Assembly: GCA_045403155.1 (NCBI GenBank)
Contig: JAXIPB010000048.1
Coordinates: 8,708-72,707 of the forward strand
Reading direction: 5' to 3'
Length of the DNA stretch: 64,000 nucleotides
Source: JAXIPB01 sp045403155
GTDB taxonomy: Bacteria; Actinomycetota; Actinomycetes; Mycobacteriales; Micromonosporaceae
The notes under the pieces were generated by a model. The model saw only the letters and a list, made by a program, of their open reading frames with translations, was not told where the DNA came from and ran no database searches. Made by a program: the position numbers and the translations under genes. Positions within the stretch are counted from its first letter, which is position 1; each line of letters starts with the position of its first letter. Of the stretch, positions 15,500-23,782 are shown piece by piece.

Positions 15500-16630
15500 G
15501 TGCACGGGGACGTGATCGTCGTTGGGCTCGGCAGCATGGGCGCCGCCGCGGCGTACGAGCTCGCCTCGCGCGGCCTGCGTGTCGTTGGCGTGGACCGGTT
15601 TGCTCCGCCGCATGAGCGCGGCGCGCACGCTGGCGGCTCGCGGATCATCCGGATGGCCTATATGGAGGGCGCCGAGTACGTGCCGCTGGTGCAGCGGTCG
15701 TACGACTTATGGCGGCAGCTCGAGACGGCGGCCGGCGAGACGTTACTGACCACGACCGGCGGCCTGATGCTCGGCCGGCGTGACTCCAAGGCTGTGGCCG
15801 GCGCGCTGGCCGCCGCACTGGCCCATGCGCTGCCCCATTCCGTGCTCGACTCGGCGGAGGTGCGACGCGGATTCCCGGCTTTCACCCCGGCCGACGATGA
15901 GATCGGGCTGTTCGAGGACATAGCCGGGCTGCTACGTCCAGAACAGGCCATCGCTGCGCAGCTTCGATTGGCGGCGGATCATGGCGCCGATCTCCGGATC
16001 GGCGTCGCGGTGAGGGACTGGACGGCTGGAGCCTACGGCGTGACCGTGACGACCGAGTCGGAGGTGCTCCGCGCGGACCGGCTCGTGCTCACACCCGGGG
16101 CGTGGTCGCCGGAGCTGACCCGGCTCCGCGCACCGATGAAGGTTCAGCGTCGCGTCCAGCATTACTGGCGGGCGGCCGACGAGACCGTCTTCGAACCGGG
16201 GCGCTTCCCGATCTGGATCTGGGAGTACGAAGCCGGACTGGCGGGCTACGGCGTGCCGGCCGTCGCCGGGGCTGTCAAGGCGTCCCTGCATCATGGCGAC
16301 GAGGCGGTCGACCCTGACGAGGGTGCCGCGCCGGCCCGCGAGGACGAGGTCATCGGGATGCGGGCCTGGCTCTCATCGCGCTTGCCGGCGCTCGCGGCCG
16401 GGGAGTGGCTCGGCGCGAAGCCGTGCCTCTACACGCTCACACCCGATGAGCACTTCGTCCTCGGTTTGCATCCAGAGCATCCGAACGTCGCCGTCGCCTG
16501 CGGGTTCTCGGGGCACGGCTTCAAGTTCACGCCGGTGGTGGGCGAGATCCTCGGTGACCTCGTCGCGAAGGGTTCCACCTCGCACCCGATCGGGTTGTTC
16601 GACCCGACTCGCTTCGGGTCGCGCGCATGA
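15500..16630 (+). CDS. Monomeric sarcosine oxidase / N-methyl-tryptophan oxidase family flavoenzyme
   Basis: A 376-residue FAD oxidase of the DAO superfamily. DVIVVGLGSMGAAAAYELAS is the dinucleotide-binding motif; HAGGSRIIRMAY is the family signature near the flavin; WLGAKPCLYTLTPDEHFVLG contains the Cys that covalently holds FAD in monomeric sarcosine oxidases; GFSGHGFKFTPVVGE closes the active site. These enzymes oxidise N-methyl amino acids to the amino acid, formaldehyde and hydrogen peroxide. The exact substrate is uncertain. Leaderless GTG start. The TGA stop overlaps an ATG in the first unit of the repeat that carries the cobD/cbiB starts. Confidence 0.85.
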   Translation: MHGDVIVVGLGSMGAAAAYELASRGLRVVGVDRFAPPHERGAHAGGSRIIRMAYMEGAEYVPLVQRSYDLWRQLETAAGETLLTTTGGLMLGRRDSKAVAGALAAALAHALPHSVLDSAEVRRGFPAFTPADDEIGLFEDIAGLLRPEQAIAAQLRLAADHGADLRIGVAVRDWTAGAYGVTVTTESEVLRADRLVLTPGAWSPELTRLRAPMKVQRRVQHYWRAADETVFEPGRFPIWIWEYEAGLAGYGVPAVAGAVKASLHHGDEAVDPDEGAAPAREDEVIGMRAWLSSRLPALAAGEWLGAKPCLYTLTPDEHFVLGLHPEHPNVAVACGFSGHGFKFTPVVGEILGDLVAKGSTSHPIGLFDPTRFGSRA

Positions 16631-16682
16631 GCGTCGGGTCGCGCGCATGAGCGTCGGGTCGCGCATGAGCGTCGGGTCGCGC
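16616..16682 (+). repeat. Tandem repeat carrying the cobD/cbiB start codons
   Basis: Units GGGTCGCGCGCATGAGCGTC (16616-16635, 16636-16655), an 18-bp version lacking one GC (16656-16673) and a partial unit. Each unit contains an ATG (16627, 16647, 16665). The first ATG is out of frame; 16647 and 16665 are in frame with cobD/cbiB. Confidence 0.9.
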
Positions 16683-17624
16683 TCGGCGGCGAACGCCAGC
16701 GGGCTGGTCCTGGGTTACATACTCGACACCGTGATCGGCGATCCACGCCGCTTCCACCCCGTCGCCGGCTTTGGGCGACTGGCCGCCGCGCTGGAACGCG
16801 GAACCTACGCATCCGATCGGGCGGCCGGGGTCCGGCATGCCGCGATCGCGGTCGGTGCTCCTGTCGCGGTGGCGTCCGCCGCAGCGATCGCAACCCGGCG
16901 ACGTCCGCTCGTCCGGGCGGCACTTGTGGCCGCGACGACCTGGGCCGTCCTTGGCGGGGCGTCTCTGCGGCGTGAGGCGGGTGCGATCGCCGATTCGCTC
17001 GAGGCCAAAGACATCGCCGCGACCCAGCGGCGCCTGCCGAACCTGTGCGGCCGAGATCCGTCCAGACTGGACGGTCCGGAGATTGCCCGGGCCACGGTTG
17101 AGTCCGTCGCGGAGAACACGTCGGACGCGGTCGTCGCGCCGCTGGTATGGGGCGCCGTCGCCGGCCTACCCGGGCTGATCGGCTACCGAGCGATCAACAC
17201 GCTCGACGCGATGGTCGGTCACCGGTCCGAACGGTACGCGCGATTCGGCACTGCATCGGCGCGCGCGGACGACATGGCGAACCTCATTCCGAGCCGCGTC
17301 ACCTCGGTGCTGACAGCCGTCGCCGCACCGCTGGTCGCAGGATCACCCCGCAGGACGGCCTGGATCTGGCTGCGCGACGGCAACCGCCACCCGAGCCCGA
17401 ATTCCGGTCAGTGTGAGGCGGCGATGGCCGGCGCGCTCGGCGTCAGCCTCGGCGGGCGCAATGTCTACTTCGGACGCGAGGAGGACCGCCCGATTCTTGG
17501 CGACGGGCCTCGCCCTGGCGCGCGCGACATCCGGCGAGCCGCACGCCTATCGGGAGCGGTCGGCGCGATCGCCGTCGCCGTGTGCGCGGCGCATATCCTC
17601 ACCCGACCGTGGCGGCGCCGGTGA
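16647..17624 (+). CDS. cbiB: Adenosylcobinamide-phosphate synthase CobD/CbiB
   Basis: A membrane protein of 325 residues that attaches aminopropanol (phosphate) to adenosylcobyric acid in cobalamin synthesis. Family signatures are clear: LGYILDTVIGDPRRFHPVAG, ESVAENTSDAVVAPLVWGA, FGTASARADDMANLIPSR and HPSPNSGQCEAAMAGALGV. Several hydrophobic segments. The N-terminus is coded by a tandem repeat, giving two in-frame starts (16647 and 16665) six codons apart; 16665 removes the repeat-encoded MSVGSR. The stop overlaps the next gene as GTGA. Other cobalamin genes in the window are 19-22 kb away (cobC, cobT, cobA). No cobalamin riboswitch is visible. Confidence 0.92.
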   Translation: MSVGSRMSVGSRSAANASGLVLGYILDTVIGDPRRFHPVAGFGRLAAALERGTYASDRAAGVRHAAIAVGAPVAVASAAAIATRRRPLVRAALVAATTWAVLGGASLRREAGAIADSLEAKDIAATQRRLPNLCGRDPSRLDGPEIARATVESVAENTSDAVVAPLVWGAVAGLPGLIGYRAINTLDAMVGHRSERYARFGTASARADDMANLIPSRVTSVLTAVAAPLVAGSPRRTAWIWLRDGNRHPSPNSGQCEAAMAGALGVSLGGRNVYFGREEDRPILGDGPRPGARDIRRAARLSGAVGAIAVAVCAAHILTRPWRRR

Positions 17625-18235
17625 GCGGGACCGTCGAGCGTTATGCCGACCTGGCCGCAACGATCCTCGCGACGCCGGCGCGGCTTGGACCGATCCGGTA
17701 TGTAGGTGTGGACGGCCCGGCGGGATCCGGCAAGACGACCTTCGCCGCGCGACTCGCGACCGCGCTGCGGGGGGCGGGCGCCGACGTCGTCGAGGTGCAC
17801 ACCGACGACCTTCTCGAGGGCTGGACCGACATGATCAGCTTCTGGCCGCGATTCAACGAGTGGATCCTCGAGCCGCTGAGCCAAGGCACCGCCGGCGGCT
17901 ACCGCCGGTATGACTGGCACCGCGGGCGCTTTGAGGACGAATGGCGCGCGGTGCCCGTACCGGATGTGCTTGTCGTCGATGGGGTGACGAGCGCTCGAGC
18001 GGCGGTCGCCCCGTACCTCGGTCTCGGCGTCTTCGTGGTCGCCGGCCGGGACCTCCGCCTCGCGCGCGGACTCGCCCGTGACGGCGAGGCGTTACGCGAG
18101 GAGTGGCTCCGATGGATGGCGGACGAGGAGAAGCACTTCGCCACCGACGACACGCGGCGGCGGGCCGATGTTGTTGTCGACGGCGCGCCGGCGGTGCAGC
18201 ACGATCCGGAGCGCGAGTTCGTGCGTCTGGCGTAG
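17621..18235 (+). CDS. P-loop uridine-kinase-like protein
   Basis: A 204-residue NTPase. GVDGPAGSGKTTFAARLA is Walker A; VVEVHTDDLLEGW resembles the base/substrate loop of uridine kinases; VPDVLVVDGVTSAR is Walker B-like; RDLRLARGLARDG supplies Arg residues where the lid is expected. Small actinobacterial proteins of this type are annotated as uridine kinase or (d)CMP kinase-like; the true substrate is unknown. Start GTG 17621 overlaps the cobD/cbiB stop (GTGA), indicating coupled translation, so a role in cobalamin nucleotide-loop or salvage reactions is possible but not shown. Confidence 0.78.
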   Translation: MSGTVERYADLAATILATPARLGPIRYVGVDGPAGSGKTTFAARLATALRGAGADVVEVHTDDLLEGWTDMISFWPRFNEWILEPLSQGTAGGYRRYDWHRGRFEDEWRAVPVPDVLVVDGVTSARAAVAPYLGLGVFVVAGRDLRLARGLARDGEALREEWLRWMADEEKHFATDDTRRRADVVVDGAPAVQHDPEREFVRLA

Positions 18236-18268
18236 ACGCGCACGCCCGCGGCGAGGGACGATCGAGGG

Positions 18269-19375
18269 GTGAGCGACGAGCGGAACGTACCGGCACGGCG
18301 GCGGGTCACATTGACGGGCATCTCGTCTCGGGCGTGGGAGCACCCCGCGGACCGGGGCGCGTTGACGGCGCTGCGGGAGCTGCGCGGCTTCGATGAGGTC
18401 TTGAAGGCGTTGAACTCGTTGTGGAACGAGCGCGCGTACCGGCTTGAATTCCTGGGTGGAGCGATCCGGGTGGATCACCGGCAGTACCCGCGGATCCACC
18501 GGCTCTTCGCAGAATCGGCCGCGACCCTGGATCTGGCCGAGTTGCCGGAGCTCTATGTCCAGTACGACCGCACCCTCAACGGCATGTGCATCGGCATGTC
18601 GAAGCCATTCATCGTGGTGAACACCGGAGCGCTGGAGTTGCTCGACGACGAGGAGCTGCGCAACCTTCTCGGCCACGAGATCGGCCACCTCATGTCGGGG
18701 CACGCGGTATACCGCACGATGCTCGTGATCCTGACCAACTGGGCCGCCTCGCTGGCCTGGCTGCCGCTGGGGTCCATCCCGATCCGGGTCATCATCGTGG
18801 CGCTGCGCGAGTGGTGGCGCAAGGCCGAACTCTCGGCCGACCGGGCCGGACTTCTCGCCGGTCAGGACCCGGCGGCGGCGCTGCGATTGACGATGAAGCT
18901 CGCGGGCGGCGGCGATCTGTCCGAGGTGGACACCGCGGCCTTCCTCGAGCAGGCCGCTGAGTACGAGCGGACCGGTGATCTTCGGGACAGCCTGATCCGG
19001 ATCCGCATGGTCGTGGGTCGAACGCACCCGCTGCCGGTCGGCCGGGCCGCGGCCCTGCGCCAATGGGTCGACTCGGGCGCATACGCGCGCATGGTCGGCG
19101 GAGACTATCCGCGCCGGGACGACGACAGCACCGCGTCGGCCTCGGCCGATGCGAAGGCGGCTGCCGACTCCTACCGGGAGGCATTCGCGGCCTCTCAGGA
19201 TCCGCTAGTCGCGCTGCTGCGCCGACTCGGCGATGGAGCAACGGGAACAATGGGGGACTGGGTCAGTGCTAGCGCCGGTCGGTTCCGGGATTGGATGGGT
19301 ACGGGCACCGCGCGCGACGGCTCGACCCAGCCCGACGGCGATGAGGCGGACGCACCGCCGCGGCAGGATCGGTAG
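18269..19375 (+). CDS. M48-family zinc metallopeptidase
   Basis: A 368-residue protein with the zincin motif LLGHEIGHLMSGHAVY (HExxH) and, about 60 residues later, KAELSADRAGLLAGQD, containing the third zinc ligand (Glu) and the ExxxD pattern of M48 peptidases. A hydrophobic hairpin (TMLVILTNWAASLAWLPLG and IPIRVIIVAL) lies between them, as in HtpX/Oma1 relatives, so it is probably membrane-associated. The N-terminal segment (EVLKALNSLWNERAYRLEFL) is typical of soluble M48 homologues in actinomycetes. The C-terminal 90 residues are polar and probably disordered. Start GTG 18269; role inferred: membrane-protein quality control. Confidence 0.85.
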   Translation: MSDERNVPARRRVTLTGISSRAWEHPADRGALTALRELRGFDEVLKALNSLWNERAYRLEFLGGAIRVDHRQYPRIHRLFAESAATLDLAELPELYVQYDRTLNGMCIGMSKPFIVVNTGALELLDDEELRNLLGHEIGHLMSGHAVYRTMLVILTNWAASLAWLPLGSIPIRVIIVALREWWRKAELSADRAGLLAGQDPAAALRLTMKLAGGGDLSEVDTAAFLEQAAEYERTGDLRDSLIRIRMVVGRTHPLPVGRAAALRQWVDSGAYARMVGGDYPRRDDDSTASASADAKAAADSYREAFAASQDPLVALLRRLGDGATGTMGDWVSASAGRFRDWMGTGTARDGSTQPDGDEADAPPRQDR

Positions 19376-19383
19376 GCCCCCTT

Positions 19384-19389
19384 TACGAT
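19384..19389 (+). promoter_or_regulatory. Probable -10 (TACGAT) for leaderless dipeptidase gene
   Basis: TACGAT ends 7 nt before ATG 19397; it begins 8 nt after the preceding stop codon, so the gene has its own promoter although it follows closely. Confidence 0.45.
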
Positions 19390-19396
19390 TCTGACC

Positions 19397-20758
19397 ATGA
19401 GCCTCACCGAGCCGCAGCTGCGCGCCGCCGTCGCCGCCCAGATGGCGGGCGTACGTGCCGATCTTGAAAGCCTCGTCCGCATCCCGGGGATCGCTTTCGA
19501 CGGCTTCGACCATTCGCAGGTTGACCGGTCCGCGGAGGCCGTGGCGGAGCTGCTGCGGGGTGCTGGTCTGCCGGACGTGAAGATCGTCCGCTCGGGCGGC
19601 CAGCCCGCCGTCATCGGCCGCCGACCAGCCCCCGACGGTGCGCCGACGGTTCTGCTCTACGCGCACCACGATGTGCAGCCGGTTGGCGATCGTACGGCGT
19701 GGCTCACCGATCCGTTCGAGCCGGTTGAGCGGGAGGGCCGGCTCTACGGCCGCGGTGCCGCAGACGACAAGGCGGGCATCATGGCCCACGTCGCGGCACT
19801 TCGGGCATTCGGCGACGACCTTCCGGTGGGCGTGGTGGTCTTCGTCGAGGGCGAGGAAGAGTTCGGTTCGGACTCCCTCGAGGAACTGCTTCTGCTGCAT
19901 CGGTCGGAGTTGGCCGCGGACGTGATTGTCATCGCCGACTCGGGCAACTGGGATATCGGACAGCCGGCGCTGACCACGTCGCTCCGTGGCATCGTCAACT
20001 GCTTCGTTGAGGTGCAGACGCTTGATCACGCCGTCCACAGTGGAATGTTTGGCGGAGCGATTCCCGACGCCCTGACGGCAATGTGTCGTCTCCTCGCGAC
20101 GCTCCACGACGCTACCGGTGACGTGGCCGTCGAGGGACTCGTCCGTCGCGAAGCGGCGCCGTTGGACTATCCGGAGGAGCGCTTCCGTGCTCAAGCGGGA
20201 CTCCTTGGTGGCGTCTCGTTGATCGGTACGGGGCGGATCGTGGACCGCATCTGGACCCGCCCCGCGATCTCGGTGCTGGGCATTGACGCCCCCCGCACCG
20301 CCGAGGCGCCCAACGCGTTGGTGCCGGTGGCCAAGGCGAAGGTCTCGGTACGGATAGCGCCGGGCGACGACCCCAAGAAGGCCTTCCTCGCCCTGGAGTC
20401 GCACGTCGAACGGCACGCTCCCTGGGGATCCCGGGTGACGGTGACCCTAGAGCACGATGGCGCCCCGTGTGTCATCGACTCGACTGGAGCCGCGTACGAC
20501 GCGGCGCGGACCGCCTTCGCGACCGCGTGGGACGGCGTCGCGCCGGTGGACATGGGAGTTGGCGGGTCCATCCCGTTCATCGCAACCTTTCAGGATCTGT
20601 TCCCGTCGGCGTCGATCCTGGTGACCGGCGTCGAGGATCCCGACTCGCGGGCGCACGGACCAAACGAGAGCCTGCACCTGGCCGAGTTCGAGCGGGCCTG
20701 CCTGGGAGAGACCTTGCTGTTGGCGCACGTGGCCCGGATGGTTTCGCCCGATTCCTAG
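19397..20758 (+). CDS. M20-family dipeptidase
   Basis: A 453-residue metallopeptidase of the M20 dipeptidase group. VLLYAHHDVQPVGD holds the first zinc His and catalytic Asp; GRGAADDKAGIMAHVAALRA the bridging Asp; FVEGEEEFGSDSLEELL the catalytic Glu and second Glu; VIADSGNWDIGQPAL the next Asp ligand; HGPNESLHLAEFERACLG the C-terminal His. A dimerisation (lid) domain occupies the middle. Members cleave dipeptides and N-acylated amino acids in the cytoplasm. All metal and catalytic residues seem present. Own leaderless promoter. Stop is 84 bp before the next small gene. Confidence 0.9.
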   Translation: MSLTEPQLRAAVAAQMAGVRADLESLVRIPGIAFDGFDHSQVDRSAEAVAELLRGAGLPDVKIVRSGGQPAVIGRRPAPDGAPTVLLYAHHDVQPVGDRTAWLTDPFEPVEREGRLYGRGAADDKAGIMAHVAALRAFGDDLPVGVVVFVEGEEEFGSDSLEELLLLHRSELAADVIVIADSGNWDIGQPALTTSLRGIVNCFVEVQTLDHAVHSGMFGGAIPDALTAMCRLLATLHDATGDVAVEGLVRREAAPLDYPEERFRAQAGLLGGVSLIGTGRIVDRIWTRPAISVLGIDAPRTAEAPNALVPVAKAKVSVRIAPGDDPKKAFLALESHVERHAPWGSRVTVTLEHDGAPCVIDSTGAAYDAARTAFATAWDGVAPVDMGVGGSIPFIATFQDLFPSASILVTGVEDPDSRAHGPNESLHLAEFERACLGETLLLAHVARMVSPDS

Positions 20759-20806
20759 AGGGACGCGGCGCGCCGCGACACGTCGAACAAAAGTTCGGTT
20801 AGATTC

Positions 20807-20835
20807 TTGCCAAGCGGTTCTGGCGTAGCTAGGGT
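20807..20835 (+). promoter_or_regulatory. Promoter of the 68-residue gene, leaderless
   Basis: -35 TTGCCA (20807-20812), 17-bp spacer, -10 TAGGGT (20830-20835), 7 nt to ATG 20843. The best-formed promoter in the window and good support that the short ORF is a gene. Confidence 0.65.
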
Positions 20836-20842
20836 CTAGAAC

Positions 20843-21049
20843 ATGGGTACGAGAGATGTCATGGACCAGCTGCACGCAGCGATCGCCGCACTCGACGAAG
20901 AGGATGTCCGGGCACTTCCCGAGGCGATTCTCACCGAGCAGATCGACCAGCTCGTCGCAATCCTTCACCAGCTCGACTCGCACCTCACGCGCGTAGCGAA
21001 CGCCGTGCTCGCCCGTGCCTTCACCGTCTCCGAAGTGGTCGCCGCCTAG
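20843..21049 (+). CDS. Small helical protein of unknown function
   Basis: A 68-residue, acidic, probably all-helical protein (MDQLHAAIAALDEEDVRALP, QIDQLVAILHQLDSHLTRVA). Heptad-like spacing of Leu/Ile suggests a coiled coil. I do not recognise a family; the second half loosely resembles the N-terminal helix of DUF222-type HNH proteins, but it is short and no nuclease follows. A textbook promoter precedes it and the start is leaderless, so it is likely expressed. It lies between the dipeptidase and the ATP-dependent ligase on the same strand. Confidence 0.65.
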   Translation: MGTRDVMDQLHAAIAALDEEDVRALPEAILTEQIDQLVAILHQLDSHLTRVANAVLARAFTVSEVVAA

Positions 21050-21120
21050 CTTTCGGCGGCGCGGTTCGACGGCGCGGCTCGCGGCAGTCGAATGTCGGAC
21101 GTGTCGCGCATGATGTAGTC

Positions 21121-22722
21121 GTGCTGTTCGCAGAGCTCGCGGCAACGTCGGCTGCGGTCGCCTCGGTTCCGGGTCGGCGAGCAAAGATCGAGTTACTAGC
21201 AGGAGCACTCAAGGCGCTCGCGGCCGCGGGCGACCCTCGGGAGATCGAGGCGGGGGCGGCCTATCTCGCGGGGGAGATGCGCCAACGCCAGATCGGTGTC
21301 GGCTGGGCTAGCTTGCGCGACCTTCCCGCGCCCGCGGACGTCGCGACGCTTATGGTCACAGACGTCGACGCCAGGTTGGCCGAGATGGGCTCGGTCTCCG
21401 GGGCCGGCTCCCAGTCCCGCCGGCGCGGCCTCGTGCAGAGTCTCTTTGGCGCGGCGACGGCGGACGAGCAGCGCCTGCTGGGTGGGATCATCTCCGGCGA
21501 GGTTCGCCAGGGCGCTCAGGCCGGCCTGCTCGCCGATGCGATCGCGGCGGCCGCGGGCGTCACGCCGACGGCCGTCCGTCGCGCGCTTCTGCTCTCCGGG
21601 GATCTCAAGCACGTCGCAGCTGCCGCACTCTCTGGCGGCGAGGCGGCGCTTGGCGAGTTCAGCCTCACCCTCGGCCGACCGCTGGCTCCCATGCTCGCGC
21701 AGGCCGCCGCGAGCGTCGAGGAGGCACTGTCGGCCACCGGCGCACCTGCGTCGGTCGACGCCAAGCTCGACGGAATCCGGGTGCAGGTCCACCGGGACCG
21801 TGACCAGGTGGCGGTCTTCAGCCGGAGCCTCGATGACATCACGGCCCGGGTGCCGGAGATTGTCGAGGTGGTCCGCGCGCTCCCGTCGACCGCCATGGTG
21901 CTCGACGGGGAGGCGTTGGCGGTCGACACCTCGGGGCGCGCTCGACCATTCCAGGAGACCTCGGGCCGGGCGGCACGGTTCACGACCGGCCGGCTGACGC
22001 CGTTCTTCTTCGACGTCCTCCACCTGGACGGCGAGGACCTCATCGACGAGCCCGGGATGGTGCGATGGGCCGCGCTGGACACGGCTGTGCCGGCGTGGTT
22101 GCGGGTGGCCCGCACGACGGTCGCGTCGGCCGCCGAGGCCGAGGCCGCGTTCGCGGCGGCGCTGGACCGCGGGCAGGAAGGGGTGGTTATCAAGGCGGCC
22201 GCAGCGCCGTATGACGTCGGGCGGCGGGGCGCGGCCTGGATCAAGGTCAAGCCGCGGCACACGCTCGATCTTGTCATCCTCGCCGCAGAATGGGGCCACG
22301 GCCGGCGCAATGGCTGGCTATCCAATTTGCATCTCGGTGCCCGCGATCCGGCGGGCGGCTTCGTCATGCTGGGCAAGACGTTCAAGGGTCTCACCGACGC
22401 GATGTTGACCTGGCAGACCGCACGGCTGCTGGAGCTCGCCGTGGACCGTGGCGATTGGGTCGTGACGGTGCGCCCCGAACTCGTCGTGGAGATCGCGTTC
22501 GACGGGGTGCAGGCGAGCACGCGCTACCCGGGCGGCGTCGCGCTTCGGTTTGCGCGCGTGCTGCGATACCGCGAGGACAAGCCCGCCGCGGAGGCAGACA
22601 CGATCGGCGCCGTCCGGGCACTATCGCACGCGGCCCACCTCGCCGACCCGTCCGTCCCTCCCGCCGACCCGTCCATCCCCCTCGCTGCTCCTCTCGCCGA
22701 TCAAGGAGAAGCGGCGGAGTAG
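21121..22722 (+). CDS. ligB: ATP-dependent DNA ligase (LigB type)
   Basis: A 533-residue ligase with three domains: N-terminal helical DNA-binding domain (1-200), adenylation domain with the nucleophile motif DAKLDGIRVQVHR (KxDGxR), MVLDGEALAVD, FFFDVLHLDGEDL, GQEGVVIKA and AAWIKVKPRHTLDLVI (motif V), and a C-terminal OB domain. It seals nicks with ATP. This layout, without polymerase or nuclease fusions, is that of mycobacterial LigB. It is not adjacent to ku or to the PolDom gene at 7227. Start GTG 21121. The extreme C-terminus (after 505) is Ala/Pro-rich and variable. Converges on the DUF1876 gene. Confidence 0.92.
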   Translation: MLFAELAATSAAVASVPGRRAKIELLAGALKALAAAGDPREIEAGAAYLAGEMRQRQIGVGWASLRDLPAPADVATLMVTDVDARLAEMGSVSGAGSQSRRRGLVQSLFGAATADEQRLLGGIISGEVRQGAQAGLLADAIAAAAGVTPTAVRRALLLSGDLKHVAAAALSGGEAALGEFSLTLGRPLAPMLAQAAASVEEALSATGAPASVDAKLDGIRVQVHRDRDQVAVFSRSLDDITARVPEIVEVVRALPSTAMVLDGEALAVDTSGRARPFQETSGRAARFTTGRLTPFFFDVLHLDGEDLIDEPGMVRWAALDTAVPAWLRVARTTVASAAEAEAAFAAALDRGQEGVVIKAAAAPYDVGRRGAAWIKVKPRHTLDLVILAAEWGHGRRNGWLSNLHLGARDPAGGFVMLGKTFKGLTDAMLTWQTARLLELAVDRGDWVVTVRPELVVEIAFDGVQASTRYPGGVALRFARVLRYREDKPAAEADTIGAVRALSHAAHLADPSVPPADPSIPLAAPLADQGEAAE

Positions 22723-22772
22723 CCCGCGGACGATGCCACAGGTCGCTGATCAACCGGAGCGGGAGGCGACCG

Positions 22773-23048
22773 TCAGGCCGCGGGGTCGCCGCGGCGGACG
22801 TTGGACTCGATCTCGGCGGCGGCGAACTCGAGCAGTTCGTGCGCGAGGTTCGACAGCGCGCGGGCCCCCGCCACCTCCTCGCCGATGCGCGGTATCGGCC
22901 GATCGACGGGATTCCGGCGCGACTGGCCATGCCCGTGCAGTTCCCGACCCGCCGGCGTTCGCAAGACCGCCATCGCGTGCGTGCGGTCGGCGTCCTCCTC
23001 GAATCGAATCTCGATCGTCCAGATCGCGGTGGTTGTCATCGTCGCCAT
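22773..23048 (-). CDS. DUF1876 protein (Rv1738-like)
   Basis: A 91-residue protein with WTIEIRFEEDADRTHAMAVL, GHGQSRRNPVDRPIPRIGEE and LSNLAHELLEFAAAEIE: the DUF1876 signature. The family includes mycobacterial Rv1738, a hypoxia/dormancy-induced protein with a dsRBD-like dimer related to ribosome hibernation factors. A similar stress role is an inference. ATG 23048 has GGAGGTG 6 nt upstream. The 227-bp gap to the divergent sigma factor contains a short direct repeat GTTTAACTGTTTAAC (23108-23122). Confidence 0.88.
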   Translation of the reverse strand: MATMTTTAIWTIEIRFEEDADRTHAMAVLRTPAGRELHGHGQSRRNPVDRPIPRIGEEVAGARALSNLAHELLEFAAAEIESNVRRGDPAA

Positions 23049-23275
23049 GGCCCACCTCCGTGTGGCTCGACTGCCTCCATTCTCGGCCTCTCCGCACCAA
23101 GATCACCGTTTAACTGTTTAACACTCGCCCACTCCGGGCGAGCGGAAATGGGCACGTGCTCAATCGTTGTCAGGATCTTGGCGCGACGACCGGCTACAGT
23201 TCGTTGCCGTGGCGATGCAACCCAGCCAGCCCTAGCCCGCATCAAGACTGTGTACCGGTCGAGTTGGAGGCGCGG

Positions 23276-23782
23276 GTGCGGCAGGATGACGAACGGCGCT
23301 ATGTCGAGTACGTCTCGTCACGGTTGCCGTGGATACGCAAGATCGCCTTCCTGCTGTGCCAGGACTGGCACGGCGCCGATGACGTCGCGCAGACCGCGAT
23401 CACCCGGCTCTACATCCATTGGCGCTCCGCCAGCATGGCAACGAGCCTCGACGCGTACGTGCGGACCATTGTCGTCCGTGCCTACCTGAGCGAGCGGCGC
23501 ACGGGCTGGGCGCGCCGGGTCGACCTGCGCGATGAGCCGATCGCCGATGCAGCCGCCGCCGATCGTGACCCGAGTACCACGCTCGCGATCCGCCAGGCGC
23601 TCATCGATGTCGCACCACGGCAACGGGCGGCGCTGGTTCTGCGCTACTACTGCGACCTGTCCGTGGAGGACACCGCGCACGCGCTCGGATGCTCGACCGG
23701 CACGGTCAAGAGCCAGACCGCCCGTGGACTCGAGTCACTCCGTCGGGCCCTTGATGCCCGCCAGATAACCGTTGAGGGATGA
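23276..23782 (+). CDS. SigE-family ECF-type sigma factor
   Basis: A 168-residue sigma factor: region 2 from FLLCQDWHGADDVAQTAITR to SLDAYVRTIVVRAYLSERR, region 4 from LAIRQALIDVAPRQRAALVL to DTAHALGCSTGTVKSQTARG. The pattern matches the actinobacterial SigE-like family (SigE70-type) that is encoded with a downstream membrane protein. It directs RNA polymerase to specific promoters. GTG 23276 is chosen because GGAGG lies 5 nt upstream; the upstream open frame is not conserved. Its stop overlaps the start of the partner gene as ATGA. Confidence 0.88.
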   Translation: MRQDDERRYVEYVSSRLPWIRKIAFLLCQDWHGADDVAQTAITRLYIHWRSASMATSLDAYVRTIVVRAYLSERRTGWARRVDLRDEPIADAAAADRDPSTTLAIRQALIDVAPRQRAALVLRYYCDLSVEDTAHALGCSTGTVKSQTARGLESLRRALDARQITVEG

